This document shows, piece after piece, positions 21,883-32,584 of a stretch of DNA of 64,000 bases. This DNA comes from Balaenoptera acutorostrata (taxonomy: Eukaryota > Chordata > Mammalia > Artiodactyla > Balaenopteridae), in assembly GCF_949987535.1 (NCBI RefSeq), contig NC_080080.1:63951006-64015005 (forward strand), given 5' to 3'. Below the pieces are notes generated by a model. The model made no database searches. It had not been told where the DNA came from and saw only the letters and a list, made by a program, of their open reading frames with translations. Both the position numbers and the translations under genes were made by a program. Numbering within the stretch: the first letter of the stretch is position 1; each line of letters opens with the position of its first letter.

Positions 21883-22937
21883 CTAGAGAAGTTCCTTTAG
21901 CATTTGTTGTAAAGCTGGTTTGGTGGTGTTGAATTCTCTTAGCTTTTGCTTGTTTGTAAAGGTTTTAATTTCTCTGTTGAATCTGAACGAGATCCTTGCT
22001 GGTAGAGTAATCTTTGTTTTAGGTTTTTCTCTTTCATCACTTTAATATGTCCTGCCACTCCCTTGTTGCTTGCAGAGTTTCTGCTGAAAGATCAGCTGTT
22101 AACCTTATGGGGATTCCCTTCTACGTTATTTGTTGTTTATCCCTTGCTGCTTTTAATATTTTTTCTTTGTATTTAATTTTTGATAGTTTGATTAATATCT
22201 GTCTTGGTGTGTTTCTCCTTGGATTTATCCTGTATGGGACTCTCTGTGCTTCCTGGACTTGATTAACTGTTTCCTTTCCCATATTAGGGAAGTTTTCAGC
22301 TATAATCTCTTCAAATATTTTCTCAGTCCCTTTCTTTTTCTCTTCTTCTTCTGAGACCCCTATAATCCGAATGTTGGTGTGTTTAATGTTGTCCCAGCAG
22401 TCTCTGAGACTGTCCTCAATTCTTTTCATTCTTTTTTCTTTATTCTGCTCTGCAGCAGTTATTTCCACTGTTTTATCCTCCAGGTCACTTATCCGTTCTT
22501 CCGCCTCAGTTATTCTGCTATTGATCCCTTCTAGAGAATTTTAATTTTCATTTGTGCCAATAAAATGAACAACCTGGAAGAACTGGACAAATTCTTGAAA
22601 AGGTATAACCTTCCAAGACTGAACCAGGAAGAAGTAGAAAATATGAACAGACCAATCACAAGTAATGAAATTGAAACTGTGGTTTAAAATCTTCCAACAA
22701 ACAAAAGCCCAGGACCAGTGAGTTGTTCATCACTGTTTGTTTGCTCTTTAGTTCTTCTAGGTCCTTGTTAAACATTTCTTGTATTTTCTCCATTCTATTT
22801 CCAAGATTTTGGATCATCTTTACTATCATTATTCTGAATTTTTTTTCAGGTAGACTGCCTATTTCCTCTTCATTTGTTAGGTCTGGTGGGTTTTTGCCTT
22901 GCTCCTTCATCTGCTGTGTGTTTCTCTGTCTTCTCAT
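21883..22937 (-). pseudogene. L1 ORF1 pseudogene, interrupted by a reversed ORF2 fragment
   Basis: The frame opens at 22937 with MRRQRNTQQMKEQ and runs through a coiled-coil segment (FRIMIVKMIQNLGNRMEKIQE). At KQTVMNNS it hits about 166 bp of foreign sequence at 22549-22714. ORF1 resumes at TEAEERIS-like sequence and continues into IRIIGVSEEEEKKKG, ENFPNMGKETVNQVQEAQRVPYRINPRRNTPRQILIKLSK (22121-22468). The remaining C-terminal domain ends at a TAG at 21883. The interruption removes about five codons of original sequence and makes ORF1 non-functional. Confidence 0.88.
22549..22714 (+). mobile_element. Short L1 ORF2 fragment inserted in reverse orientation
   Basis: On the plus strand this reads [20 protein letters not shown], then [20 protein letters not shown], a stop and [10 protein letters not shown]. 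That is the L1 ORF2 linker region just before the reverse transcriptase. It sits head-to-tail against the minus-strand ORF1 around it. It has no A-tail and no evident target duplication, so it does not look like a standard retrotransposition. It resembles filler DNA copied into a break. Confidence 0.85.
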
Positions 22938-24374
22938 TTTGCTTAACTTACTGTGTTTGAGGTCTCCTTTTCGCAGGCTGCAGGTTCATAGTTCCCATTG
23001 TTTTTGGTGTCTGTCCCCAGTGGCTAAGGTTGGGTCAGTGGGTTGTGTAGGCTTCCTGGTGGAGGGGACTAGTGTCTGTGTTCTGCTGGATGAGGCTGGA
23101 TCTTGTCTTTCTGGTGGGCAGGTCAACATCTGGTGGTGTGTTTTGGGGTGTCTGTGGCCTTATTATGATTTTAGGCAGCCTCTCTGCTAATGGATGGGGT
23201 TGTGTCCCTGTTTTCCTAGTTGTTTGGCATAGGGTGTCCAGCACTGTATCTTGCTGGTCGTTGAGTGGAGCTGGGTCTTTGCGCTGAGATGGAGATCTCT
23301 GGGAGATTTTCGTCATTTGATATTACGTGTAGCTGGGAGGTCTCTTGTGGACCAGTGTCCTGAACTTGGCTCTCCCACCTCAGAGGCACTGCTCTGATGC
23401 CTGGCTGGAGCACCAAGAGCCTGTCATCCACACGGCTCAGAATAAAGGGGAGAAAAAATAGAAAGAACGAAAGAAAGAAAGAAGAAGGTAAAATTTAAAA
23501 AGTAAAATAAAGTTATTACAATAAAAAATAATTTAAAAAAAATTTTTTAAGTAAAAAAAAATTAAGAAAGAAGAGAGCAACCAAACTGAAAAACAAGTCC
23601 ACCAATGATAACACGTGCTAAAAACTATACTAAAAAATAAAAAACAAAGGACAGATGGAACCCTAGGACAAATGGTAAAAACAAAGCTATAGAGACAAAA
23701 TCACATACAGAAGCATACACATACACACTGACAAAAAGAGAAAAAGGGGAAAATACATATATATCATTGCTCTCAAAGTCCACCTCCTCAATTTGGGATG
23801 ATTCGTTGTCTATTCAGGTATTCCACAGATGCAGGTGCATCAAGTTGATTGTGGAGTTTTAATCTGCTGCTCCTGAGGCTGCTGGGAGAGATTTCCCTTT
23901 CTCTTCTTTGTTCACACAGCTCCCGGGGTTCAGCTTTGGATCTGGACCCGCCTCTGCGTGTAGGTCGCCTGAGGGCATCTGTTCTTCGCTCAGACAGGAC
24001 GGGGTTAAAGGAGCAGCTGCTTCGGGGGCTCTGGTTCACTCAGGCCGGGGGGAGGGAGGGGTACGGATGCAGGACGAGCCTGTGGCGGCAGAGGTCGGCG
24101 TGATGTTGCACCAGCCTGAGGTGCACCGTGCGTTCTCCAGGCAAAGTTGTCCCCGGATCACGGGACCCTGGCAGTGGCGGGCTGCACAGGCTCCCGGGAG
24201 GGGCGGTGTGGAGAGTGACCTGTGCTCGCACACAGGCTTCTTGGTTGTGGCAGCAGCAGCCTTAGCATCTCATGCCCGTCTCTGGGGTCCGCGCTGATCA
24301 GCTGCGGCTCACGCCCGTCTCTGGAGCTCATTTAAGCGGCGCTCTTAATCCCTTCTCCTCGTGCACCAGGAAAA

Positions 24375-24403
24375 AAGAGGCAAGAAAAAGTCTCTTGCCT
24401 CTT
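24375..24403. other. 11-bp perfect hairpin in L1 5' UTR
   Basis: AAGAGGCAAGA at 24375-24385 pairs with TCTTGCCTCTT at 24393-24403 across a 7-nt loop. In the L1 RNA it would form a stable stem. No known role is implied; it may be chance. Confidence 0.6.
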
Positions 24404-24960
24404 CGGCAGCTCCAGACCTTTTCCCGGACTCCCTCCCAGCTAGCTGTGGTGGACTAGCCCCTTCAGGCTGTGTTCACGCCACCAACCCCAGTCCTCTCCC
24501 TGCGATCCGACCGAAGCCCGAGCCTCAGCTCCCAGCCCCCGCCCGCCCCGGCGGCTGAGCAGACAAGCCTCTCGGGCTGGTGAGTGCTACTCGGCGCCGA
24601 GCCTCTGTGCGGGAGTCTCTCTGCTTTGCCCTCAGCACCCCTGTGGCTGCACTCTCCTCCGTGGCTCCGAAGCATCCCCCCTCCGCCACCCGCAGCCTCC
24701 GCCCACAAAGGGGCTTCCTAGTGCGTGGAAACCTTTCCTCCTTCACGGCTCCCTCCCACTGGTGTGGGTCCCATCCCTATTCTTTTGTCTCTGCTTTTTC
24801 TGTTTTCTTTTGCCCTACCCAGGTACATGGGGAGTTTCTTGCGTTTTGGGAGGTCTGAGGTCTTCTGCCAGGGTTCAGTAAGTGTTCTGTATGAGTTGTT
24901 CCACATGTAGATGTATTTCTGATGTATTTGTGGGGAGGAAGGTGATCTCCATGTCTTACT

Positions 24961-24976
24961 CTTCCGCCATGTTGAA
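24961..24976 (-). promoter_or_regulatory. YY1-like site at the L1 5' terminus
   Basis: The minus strand reads TTCAACATGGCGGAAG about 7 bp from the L1 start, containing the YY1 core ATGGCGG in AANATGGCG context. In human L1 a YY1 site near the 5' end fixes the transcription start. Position and motif agree here; function is inferred. Confidence 0.6.
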
Positions 24977-24993
24977 GCTCCTCCAATATAAAT

Positions 24994-25276
24994 GTTTATA
25001 CAATACTTTTTTTGGAGAGTGGACTTTAGTAAGGAGGAAAAAGAAATGCCTTTTTATCTAAAGGGTACTCGTGCTTCAGTACTCAGCCTTTAAGTTTAAA
25101 TACTCTGTAAAGCCTTCTCTTGAAAAACTGTCATTTAAATGTCTACTTCCATCGTATATTTTTTGCTGTTATTGTGTGTATATCTTATCTCCCCTCTAAG
25201 AATATAAACTTTGTTTGATGGAACATTATAGTTATTTGTATTCTTCATGGCCCTAGCTCTGTGTCTTATAGACATC
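24994..25276 (+). repeat. Possible L2 3' end
   Basis: 'tctcccctctaagaatataaactttgtttgatgg' near 25190-25222 resembles the L2 3' end ('ctcccccactagaatgtaagctccatgagggcag') in plus orientation. 'gtaaagccttctcttgaaaaactg' upstream fits the same family. The copy is degraded and its left boundary is unclear. Confidence 0.45.
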
Positions 25277-25545
25277 ATTAATTGCAGATAATAATTATTA
25301 ACATTAATAGAGCTTTAACTATCTGTCCAGCTGCATGCTAGTCCCATGATCTCATTTATTTATTGTTATCAGCAACAATCTCATGAAGTAGGACTATTTT
25401 TATTTTCATTTCAAGATTAAGATTCTGAGACTTAAGGCAGGTAAGTAACTTGTTCATGTCACACAGCCAGCAAATGGCTCAACCAGAATTCAAGCCCAGG
25501 CATTCTGACTGCAAAGTCCATACTTGTATGTAACACACCATGTTG
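25277..25545 (-). mobile_element. MIR SINE, nearly complete
   Basis: Reverse-strand MIR. The 3' tail ('taataattattaacattaatagagc'), core ('ctcatttatttattgttatcagc'), 'gtaagtaacttgttcatgtcacacagcc' and the tRNA-like end ('aattcaagcccaggcattctgac') appear in the right order. Confidence 0.85.
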
Positions 25546-26828
25546 CCTTTATGAGTATTTGTTAAACCAGAGGAAAGAGTACAAAAGCATGGAGTACTTA
25601 TGGTCACAGAGTGCAGGAGGACAGCTGATTGTGATGAAAATTGGATCATCTAACACCAAAGTTCTGTTAAAAGTTGGCCCTGCCCAGTGGCACAGGCCCA
25701 AAGATTTCATTCTATTCTATGAGGCCATCTTTCTCATTTAGGGTGATGAAAGGGAGACCATCATATGCATGTTTTGTACAGAAATCTTGAGACAGTGCTT
25801 GCAAATGAGCAACTTCTCAAAGAAGGAAGAAAAATTAGTCCAGGTAGTATTTTTAGATGTGTACAAATTAAAGGAATTTAAATTAAATTCATCTAAATTA
25901 TTTTTTTTCATTTTTCAACCATGCCACATAACACATTGTATCACACAAGTCATTGATGCCCTGCCCATCCACAGACACAGAGTCTGGAATATCATGTGAA
26001 AACTAAGTAAATAAAACAAATCCCCAGTGACTCTTCAGGAACAGAAGAGAAAATGGGGAGGAACGCCTCCGGAAATCTTATTAGATAGCTGCTGATGGAT
26101 AATTTGCTAGCATACTCATGGAGACCAGATATCAAGGAATTATTCCTTGTCAGGTGGGCCCTGGCACTTTTACCTAAAGGGATCCTGGACTCCACAAGTT
26201 TCACCCCCCTGCTGAGAACTATTCAACACGTAAAAATATGAGAAATAATATCAATATTAGGTAACTTGATCCTGGAAGAAAGATCATTTGCAATAAACCT
26301 CAGCTTAGTTTGAGAAACACCTGGAAAATCTAATGAAAGGTCATTCGACCTCCACCCCTATCCTGCTTCTTTATTCCCCTTTCACCTCCTAATAAACAAA
26401 ATAATCTCCATTACACCTAGGCTCCCCTGATAAAGAACAACCTCCCATGTTTAAATCCCCATTGTTTTGTTCCTCTTTATAGTCTGTTTGAAACAAATGA
26501 TGGCAAGTTATATAATCAGTTTCCATCACTAAACATAACAAACAAAAGATTGGGTATTTATCCAGCACTTTTCAAACTTTCTTTTTCCTCTTATCCTTAT
26601 TGGGCATTCATGTTTTGTATTATTGAGAGGAAAATTATTCAAAAGAAGAAAAGCTTATTTTATTTAATAGTACACTAAGGAGCCAATTCCTAGTTTCTGC
26701 CTCCAGAATAATGAGCAAATCTGAACCGTGGCTTAAATCTAGTCAGACCAAAACAAAGCCACAGGGGTGAACAACTCATTAAAAAAGACATGTTATTGCC
26801 CAGAATTAATGTTTGTTTGGAGAGCAGC

Positions 26829-26829
<1 letters not shown>
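25546..26829. other. Unique intergenic DNA
   Basis: No gene or confident repeat. Several short open frames (60-76 codons) have no motif. 26240-26460 is pyrimidine-rich and could be an eroded LTR or L2, but I see no diagnostic sequence. Confidence 0.5.

Positions 26830-26861
<32 letters not shown>
26830..26861. repeat. (CA)n microsatellite
   Basis: Sixteen uninterrupted CA units followed by an A-run. Confidence 0.97.
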
Positions 26862-26864
<3 letters not shown>

Positions 26865-28450
26865 AAAGCTCCAGGCTCAGAAGGTTTCCCAGGGGAATTC
26901 TGACAAATCATTAAGACCAAATAATTTAAATGACATACAATCTGTTCCAGAGCATTAAAAAGGAAGAAAATTTCAAGAATTTATTTTTATGAAGCAAATA
27001 TAATATTGGTACCAAAACCTGGAAGACACTAAAAAAAAAAAGGTCCTCCTTGTGAATATAATAAAATTACCTATGTAATATATTAGTAGCACATTAAAAG
27101 CAGTACATTTAAAAGATGATAAACCAAGAGGCTAATTCCAATAATGCCAGAATGGTTCAGAGTTAGAGAAATCTGTTAATGTAATTTACCTAGTAATATA
27201 GTTCATCATATTAGTATATCTGCAGAGAAAAAAATTATATAATCATCTCCTTAGAGGCTAAAAGAACAAAATTCAAAACTATTCTTGATTTTTAATAATT
27301 AACAGCATAAGTATAGATAAGAATTTATTCTTTGGCTAAACCAGCATTATGCTTAACTGAGGAGTTCCCATTAAAGACAAGAGCAAGAGAAAAATCATCA
27401 GTGCATCTATTTTTTAACATTGTACTTGAATTAGCAGCCAGTGCAATTAGACATAAGAACAAAATTTAGAGGTATAAAGTTTGGAAAATTTCAATGATAT
27501 TATTTCAAATGATATTATATTCCTTGAAACACACAGGAATCAACTAAAAAAGTATTACAGATGAAAAGAGAATTGATTAAAATAGCAGGGTGAAAAAATA
27601 GTATATGGGAATCAATGGTTTTTCACAGATGCAAAAGCCAAACAATTAAAATATACAATGGGAAAAAACCACATTCACATTAGCAACAAAAATACATAAA
27701 ATTACTTAATATAAATTTAACAAGTAATTTACTAGGCCTATGGAGTAAAACGAATGCACCTCCAAAAGGCACAAATGGACATCTTGAATGAGAAGACTCA
27801 AAATTATAAAGATGTCAATTATTCTTAATTTATAAGCATAACACAACTGCAATTAAAATATTAATAGTTTTTAATAGAAAATCAGATTCCAAAGTATATG
27901 GGAAAATATATGTAAGAATAGGTAAGAAATCACTGAAACAGAAGAGCAATGAGAGTGGGTGGGTTAGCTTCAACAGATATTAAACATAATACCTCAATAA
28001 TTTAAATATTATGGTACTGGTATATAAACAGACCAAAAAAATAGAGTAGCAAGTCCAAAAGTAGGCCCAAATACATATGCAATTTTAATATATGATAAAG
28101 GTGTTAAATCAATGGTAAAAAGACTGTTCAGTAAATGACATTAGGACAATTAGGTATGCATCTGGAAAAAATGATTGTATTGATATCTCAAATCATTTTC
28201 CAAGAAAAACTCCTAAGAGATGTAGAAAGTGAAATCCTGATAGTAACAGAAGAAAACATAGAATTATTTTTATAACAATGGAGTGCAAAAGGCCTTTCTA
28301 AAAATGGCTCAAAAAGCCAGAGATCCTACATAAATGAATCTTTTTTTTTCCTTTTTCTGCTAATAAAGTGCTTTTAGAAATAAAAAAAAAAAAAACCTAA
28401 AAAAAAAAAAAAAAAAAAAAGCCAGAGATCATAATAGCAATACTGATTAG
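26862..28450 (+). mobile_element. Ancient LINE-1, ORF2 reverse transcriptase to C-terminal part
   Basis: Plus-strand, heavily decayed L1. The block 'ctccaggctcagaaggtttcccaggggaattc' (26868-26900) corresponds to [11 protein letters not shown]. 'ttggtaccaaaacctgg' (27005) corresponds to IPKP. 'gtgcatctattttttaacattgtacttga' (27402) matches the PLLFNIVLE block, and 'gctccatatgcatt' type later blocks can be followed to 28310. No frame survives beyond a few dozen codons. It is interrupted by a small retrocopy at 28326. Confidence 0.75.
28326..28415 (+). pseudogene. Tiny retrocopied mRNA 3' end (5'-truncated processed pseudogene)
   Basis: A 90-bp insert flanked by a perfect 15-bp duplication, AAAAAGCCAGAGATC (28311-28325 and 28416-28430). 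It contains an AATAAA signal at about 28362-28367 (within TGCTAATAAAGTGC) followed by A-rich sequence in two runs. This is what L1 machinery makes when it copies only the last ~45 nt of a polyadenylated mRNA. The parent gene is not identifiable from so little sequence. Confidence 0.75.
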
Positions 28451-28949
28451 TGATCATTCCAGTGTCCTGGTTTTACAGTTCCCTGACCTCCCCTCCTCCA
28501 AATATCTTGTTAACACCATTACTCAGCCACTCACTCACTCCATGCATATACCTCTGCCTTGTAATTTCCCATAATTGTAATCTTTCCATAATCTCATTTT
28601 CAAGAGCCTATTATATGACCAGAAATACCTCTAATACCCTTACTCCAACAATCCTTTGAAGCAATTAGGTCCTACAAACTCTTGATTCTACCATCTTTTC
28701 ATTGACCTTCACCTCTCTAATATCATCACTGTCCTTGTTAACCAACTTAAAATCCAGAATCAGTCATTACATTTGCTACCTTAGATAAACCCTCAATTCC
28801 CTTGACCTCTTTTTCTTCATCATACTTTAAAAAAACACACTATATTGGTTATATCTAGCTGTCTACCTATTCCAGACTTGCACCAGGGAAACTGAACCTG
28901 AACTATATAATCCTGCTAAATGTTCTTATTTTGATTCATGATCACGAAC
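28451..28949 (+). other. Unassigned, possibly L2-derived
   Basis: Pyrimidine-rich sequence with no clear motif, immediately before the recognisable L2 ORF2 remnant. It may be the more eroded upstream part of the same L2. Confidence 0.35.
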
Positions 28950-29885
28950 CTCCATTAGACCATTAATGTTCCCCAACACTGCAATTTAACCTATTTTATT
29001 TGTTCTTCCACTCTCTTAGAAAACTATTTCATAACTTCTCCTCTCTCCTCAAATTTCCAACTCCATTACCACCACTGTTACTCTCAGCTGATGACTTTGC
29101 TTATATTTTACTGAAGAGATAGAAACAATAAAGAGAGAACTTTGCCAGTCTTCACATATAACCAAACTTTTGTTTATCCCTATGTCCCCTACCTTCTCCC
29201 CCATTACTATGGGCAAATTTTCTGTGCTACTAACTAATCCCAGCCCTTAACTAGGGCTCTGGATTAGATTCCATGATCTCTTATCTCCTATGGATTATTG
29301 TTCCAGTAAATTCTTTCCTTTCAGCAGCATCATCAGTTTTCCCTTCGACCTGGATAAATTTATATTTAATTTAAATATAAACTCTTCTCTATGTAACTTA
29401 CTCCCTTGGAAATCTCATCTAGTCTCTTGCCTATAAATATATGATGATGAATCACAGACGTGTGTATAGATCAAAACTCTCCCTTGAGCTCCAGACCCTA
29501 ATTTCCTATTCTCTGCTTGGATCAAATTTAATACATACAAAACTGAGTCCCTAATCTTCCCATACCCTCATTAAGATTGCTTGTCTATCCTTTCAGTTAC
29601 ATACACCAATAACTTGAATTTATCTTTGACTTCTCTCTTTCCTCCACAGCTGAAATCTGATTTATCAGCAACTCTTGTAAGCTCATATCATAAATATATC
29701 TAAACTCCTTATCACCTCTATTACCACTCCAGCCTAATTACCACACCATTAGCTTTCAATTACTGCAGTAGGCTACTAACTGGTCATGCTTCTACCTTTG
29801 CCCCTTCAGTATTTCCTCCACAGTAGCCATAGTAATTCTGTTAAATTTCAGTCAGATCGGGTCACTCTTCTACTCAAGCTCTCCA
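28950..29885 (+). mobile_element. LINE-2 (CR1/L2 clade) ORF2 remnant
   Basis: Plus-strand text follows the L2 reverse transcriptase. 'ctctcagctgatgactttgc' near 29082 gives LSADDFA, followed by an ACTGAAGAGATAGAAACAAT block (TEEIETI-like). 'agcatcatcagttttcccttcgacctgg' near 29324 gives IINFP-like. 'caattactgcagtaggctactaactggtcatgc' near 29758 corresponds to the conserved LDYCNSLLTG C-terminal motif, ending at 'cactcttctactcaagctctccagagcc'. All frames are broken. This is an old, immobile copy. Confidence 0.7.
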
Positions 29886-29887
29886 GA

Positions 29888-30235
29888 GCCATGGTTTCCA
29901 AATTATGTGCCAAGGCACCCTGGAGCACCACAATGAACTTACTAGGGTACTCTGATATATTTTAGAGAGAGAAATACAGAGATATTCAATATTTGGGAGA
30001 CACAAGGTGAACTACTAATACTAAGTAGTTGATAATTTTAGTATTAAATCATGCTATATTTCTTTCCATGATGTGATATCTTTTTACATCAGATTTACAA
30101 AATTTTCAACACTTGCTTCAATAAAAAGCAAGTACCACATAAAAAAAACAATGTGGGACAGAAAACAAGTGTGGCAGTATTTAATCTGATTCCAAAGCTT
30201 GAGAATTTGTGCTATGGACAAACAGTGCACACATC
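29888..30235. mobile_element. Possible hAT-type DNA transposon remnant
   Basis: 'catggtttccaaattatgtgccaaggcaccc' at the left and 'attccaaagcttgagaatttgtgctatgg' at the right resemble the 'cagtggttctcaaactttg' terminal repeats of hAT-Charlie elements in opposite orientation. The interior contains no transposase. The ends are imperfect, so the call is weak. Confidence 0.4.
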
Positions 30236-31769
30236 CCACTCATAATAATTGTCGTTGAGAATTTTATTCTTTTTCTTTCTTTTTTTCTTTCAATTTACTT
30301 TTTTAAAGCAGCTACTAAGTTGTTAGGGCATAAATACTTACCAAGTTTTTTGGCCATAACTACTTAATAAATGAAATTGTCAGGTCTTCCTTTTGGCCTA
30401 GAAGCATCATGCAAAAATTATGCAGAGAATACAATAGCCTTAAGTTGAGAAAAAATTGGTGTGATTAGAGAAGTAAAAAATATCAGTGAGCCTGAAACAT
30501 GGTGAGCATGGGAAAAAATGGTCAAAAAACACCCTGGAAAGGCAGACAGGGCCTAGGTCATGCGGAACATCATAGGCTATACTGAGAAACAACTTTATGC
30601 TAAGAGCAATAAAAGATCTTTGAAGTTATTTGAAACAGATGAGTAATTTGATCTGATTTACAATTTTACATGATCAAGCTGCTCCATGGAGAATGGGTTG
30701 GGAAAGGAGGAGAAGGAGAAGTGGAGAACCTGAGAGGCAGTCATCTAGTCTGGAGAACAGGTGGCTTGGATCAGAGAGAGGCAGCAGAGATAGAAGTGCA
30801 TGGACACCAGGAGCATTTTGTAGGCAAAATTAACAAGCCTTGGTGATGGACTGAATGCAAGGGCTAAGGGGAATAGAAACATCAAAGATGGCTTTTAAAT
30901 TTCTGGCTTGAGCAACTAGGTGCCTGAAATAACAATACGGAGGAACTAGTTTGGAGGAGAATATTGAAACTTAGATTTAGATATTTTAAATGTAAGATGT
31001 TTACAAAACAAGTTATAAATGACAGTAGGCTGGTATTTGAATATGAAATCAATATCCTTTTCCCTAAATATGGAGTGATTCTTCATTCCTCATTTTACTG
31101 AGTTCTTAACTGGAGACACTAAATACCGTTAGCACATACAATCTCATCCAAACTCAACTCAAATGCGTCCTGCCAAGCAGCCAGCACATCGGTCAGTGTG
31201 CACACAATTTAGCTTTGCCGTCATAAAACCAGTGTTCAGGTGCTTAGATGGGAGCAAAGACAACCATATGCTTTTTAGTCACCATAGTATTCCTTGAAAA
31301 CAAACTTGCTTCACTTGGCTGTTAGCAGCCTTCCAAGCCTCTTCCAACTGTTCTCCCTTAGGGTTGCGGTTGCTCATTATCCTTATTACATAGCCAATGC
31401 TGGGGATCCTATTGCAAACTAAGCAAGCCACCATAATGTGAAGCAACTATTCCCTGACTTTGAATTTTACTGTAGCCTGGGTCCCTCTACTATAATGGTA
31501 CAGCTTACCAAATCAAAGTTGGATCTCAGTAGCTTAAATTAAACTGAAGTTTGACACTTCTCTTTTGTCACTATATTTTGCACTATCTACCCCTTTAGGG
31601 GTGCCAGTTCTCTCTACTTCCACTTACCATCCCACACATGGGATTTCAGCATGCCTCCACCAAGCCTGTTTCATTGATCAGAGTCTCCTTGTTTTTGTAT
31701 CAGATTTATCCTCTTCATCTCTGGAAGAGTTAAACTCCACACTAGAAGTGAATATTTGTTCCATGTTGC
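30236..31769. other. Ancient repeat plus unique DNA
   Basis: 30430-30960 contains phrases ('tttatgctaagagcaataaaagatctttgaag', 'gatctgatttacaattttac', 'gagaggcagtcatctagtctgg') of the same old repeat type as 15545-15800, plus orientation, more completely. Family not assigned. The remainder is unique; a T/C-rich run occurs near 30265-30300. Confidence 0.45.
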
Positions 31770-31915
31770 CTTTAGTTATTTTGTGGTGTTTCTCTCACTG
31801 TAGCAGTATACATACATGTTTAGGGATTTTCCCTTTACACTAGATCTTTCAATAATTTGGTCTCTACTGACTGAATTAAACTGCCACATTTGGCCATTTG
31901 TATTGATTTGTACCT
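31770..31915 (+). repeat. Unnamed repeat, copy A
   Basis: A ~150-bp stretch ending in 'catttgtattgatttgtacc' has a diverged second copy 800 bp downstream. The two share the order 'tttaggGATTTTcccttt', 'gatctttcaataatttgg', 'tctctactgactgaat', 'catttgtattg'. I do not recognise the family. Confidence 0.6.
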
Positions 31916-32365
31916 ATGCACATCAGATTCTATTTGCATAAGCAAATAAAGCACAGAAAATTTTTGCTTACTATTGCAATTACTGAAGTGGTTCTTGTAA
32001 TCGTGATAGCAACAATTTTAATGTTGATGCTCCTATTTCTACATTTGTTTAGTCCTTCTCTCAGAGCTACATTTTTCCTATGCTTATTTCTATTAAACTG
32101 GACAGTTGGTTTGGGAGGAGGGTGACTTCGACTGCTTTATTAAAATTATTCTGTAGCAGAATATACTTCCCTGCAGCAAGGATACTTTGATCTGCTCTGG
32201 GTGCATCCCGGTACATAGTATAGCAGTTCTCTTCTAAAATACTCTTAAAGTTATGCTTACTGTACTACATTAATTTGTTTCAGCCCACAATTGAGGACCA
32301 ATCTAAGACATGTTATTTACCCATTTGCCGCAATTTACTGTCTTAATTACGTACCTCTTGCAATC
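31916..32365. other. Unassigned spacer between unnamed repeats
   Basis: A 69-codon open frame at 31916-32125 has a hydrophobic centre (TIAITEVVLVIVIATILMLM). With no family match and repeats on both sides it is probably not a gene. Confidence 0.4.
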
Positions 32366-32551
32366 ACATTCGTCCTTCAGTATCCGCAGAGAATTGGATC
32401 CAGGACCCCTTCCCCCAAGGGATACCAAAATCCATGGATGCTCAGGTCCCTTATATAAAATGGCCTAGTACAGTCGCACCTCTGATTCCATCCACGGTTG
32501 ATTGAATCCATGGATATGGAAGCCGTGGATAGGGAAGGCTGGTGGACTGTA
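32366..32551. mobile_element. Tigger-type MITE (MER2-like), internally deleted
   Basis: The left end 'cgtccttcagtatccgcagagaattgg' and the phrases 'ggataccaaaatccatggatgctcagg' and 'gattgaatccatggatatggaagccgtggatag' are the paired terminal sequences of TcMar-Tigger non-autonomous elements. The normal interior is missing, leaving about 186 bp. It carries no transposase. Confidence 0.8.
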
Positions 32552-32584
32552 CTCGTTATCCACCACGTATAGCTTAGCTGTCAC

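Larger units (their letters stand above)
17307..24983 (-). mobile_element. Full-length LINE-1 (copy 3) with target-site duplication
   Basis: A complete minus-strand L1 of 7,677 bp including insertions. From its 3' end it has a short A-tail, a 3' UTR (about 17314-17665), ORF2 (about 17682-21824), a 58-bp spacer, ORF1 (21883-22937) and a 2-kb 5' UTR ending at 24983 in GGAGCTTCAACATGGCGG. A 10-bp target duplication, CAATATAAAT, lies at 17297-17306 and 24984-24993. Insertions are a SINE (17941-18258) and a reversed ORF2 scrap (22549-22714). ORF2 has one nonsense codon near 19829 and several frameshifts. Full length plus duplication marks it as a normal retrotransposition product that later decayed. 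Confidence 0.95.
22938..24983 (-). promoter_or_regulatory. L1 5' UTR with CpG-rich promoter region
   Basis: A 2-kb 5' UTR. From ORF1 outward: a TG-rich part (22940-23440), an A/GAAA-rich part on the plus strand (23445-23770) with AAAGAAAG repeats, then a GC-rich part (23900-24730) with many CpG dinucleotides and CCGCCC/GGGCGG motifs, and the 5' terminus at 24983. The GC-rich block would act as the internal Pol II promoter of L1 and would be a methylation target. Short frames here are products of GC-rich sequence and are not genes. A motif at 24897-24925 also occurs in the older L1 5' UTR near 49883. Confidence 0.88.

Noticed and set aside
24272..24910. Overlapping frames in the CpG-rich block, which might suggest a host gene promoter or first exon
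   Set aside because: The block is continuous with the L1 5' UTR and ends at the L1 terminus with a target duplication, so the CpG island belongs to the L1.
31916..32125. A 69-codon frame with a possible membrane segment
   Set aside because: Short, no conserved motif, located between copies of an unnamed repeat.
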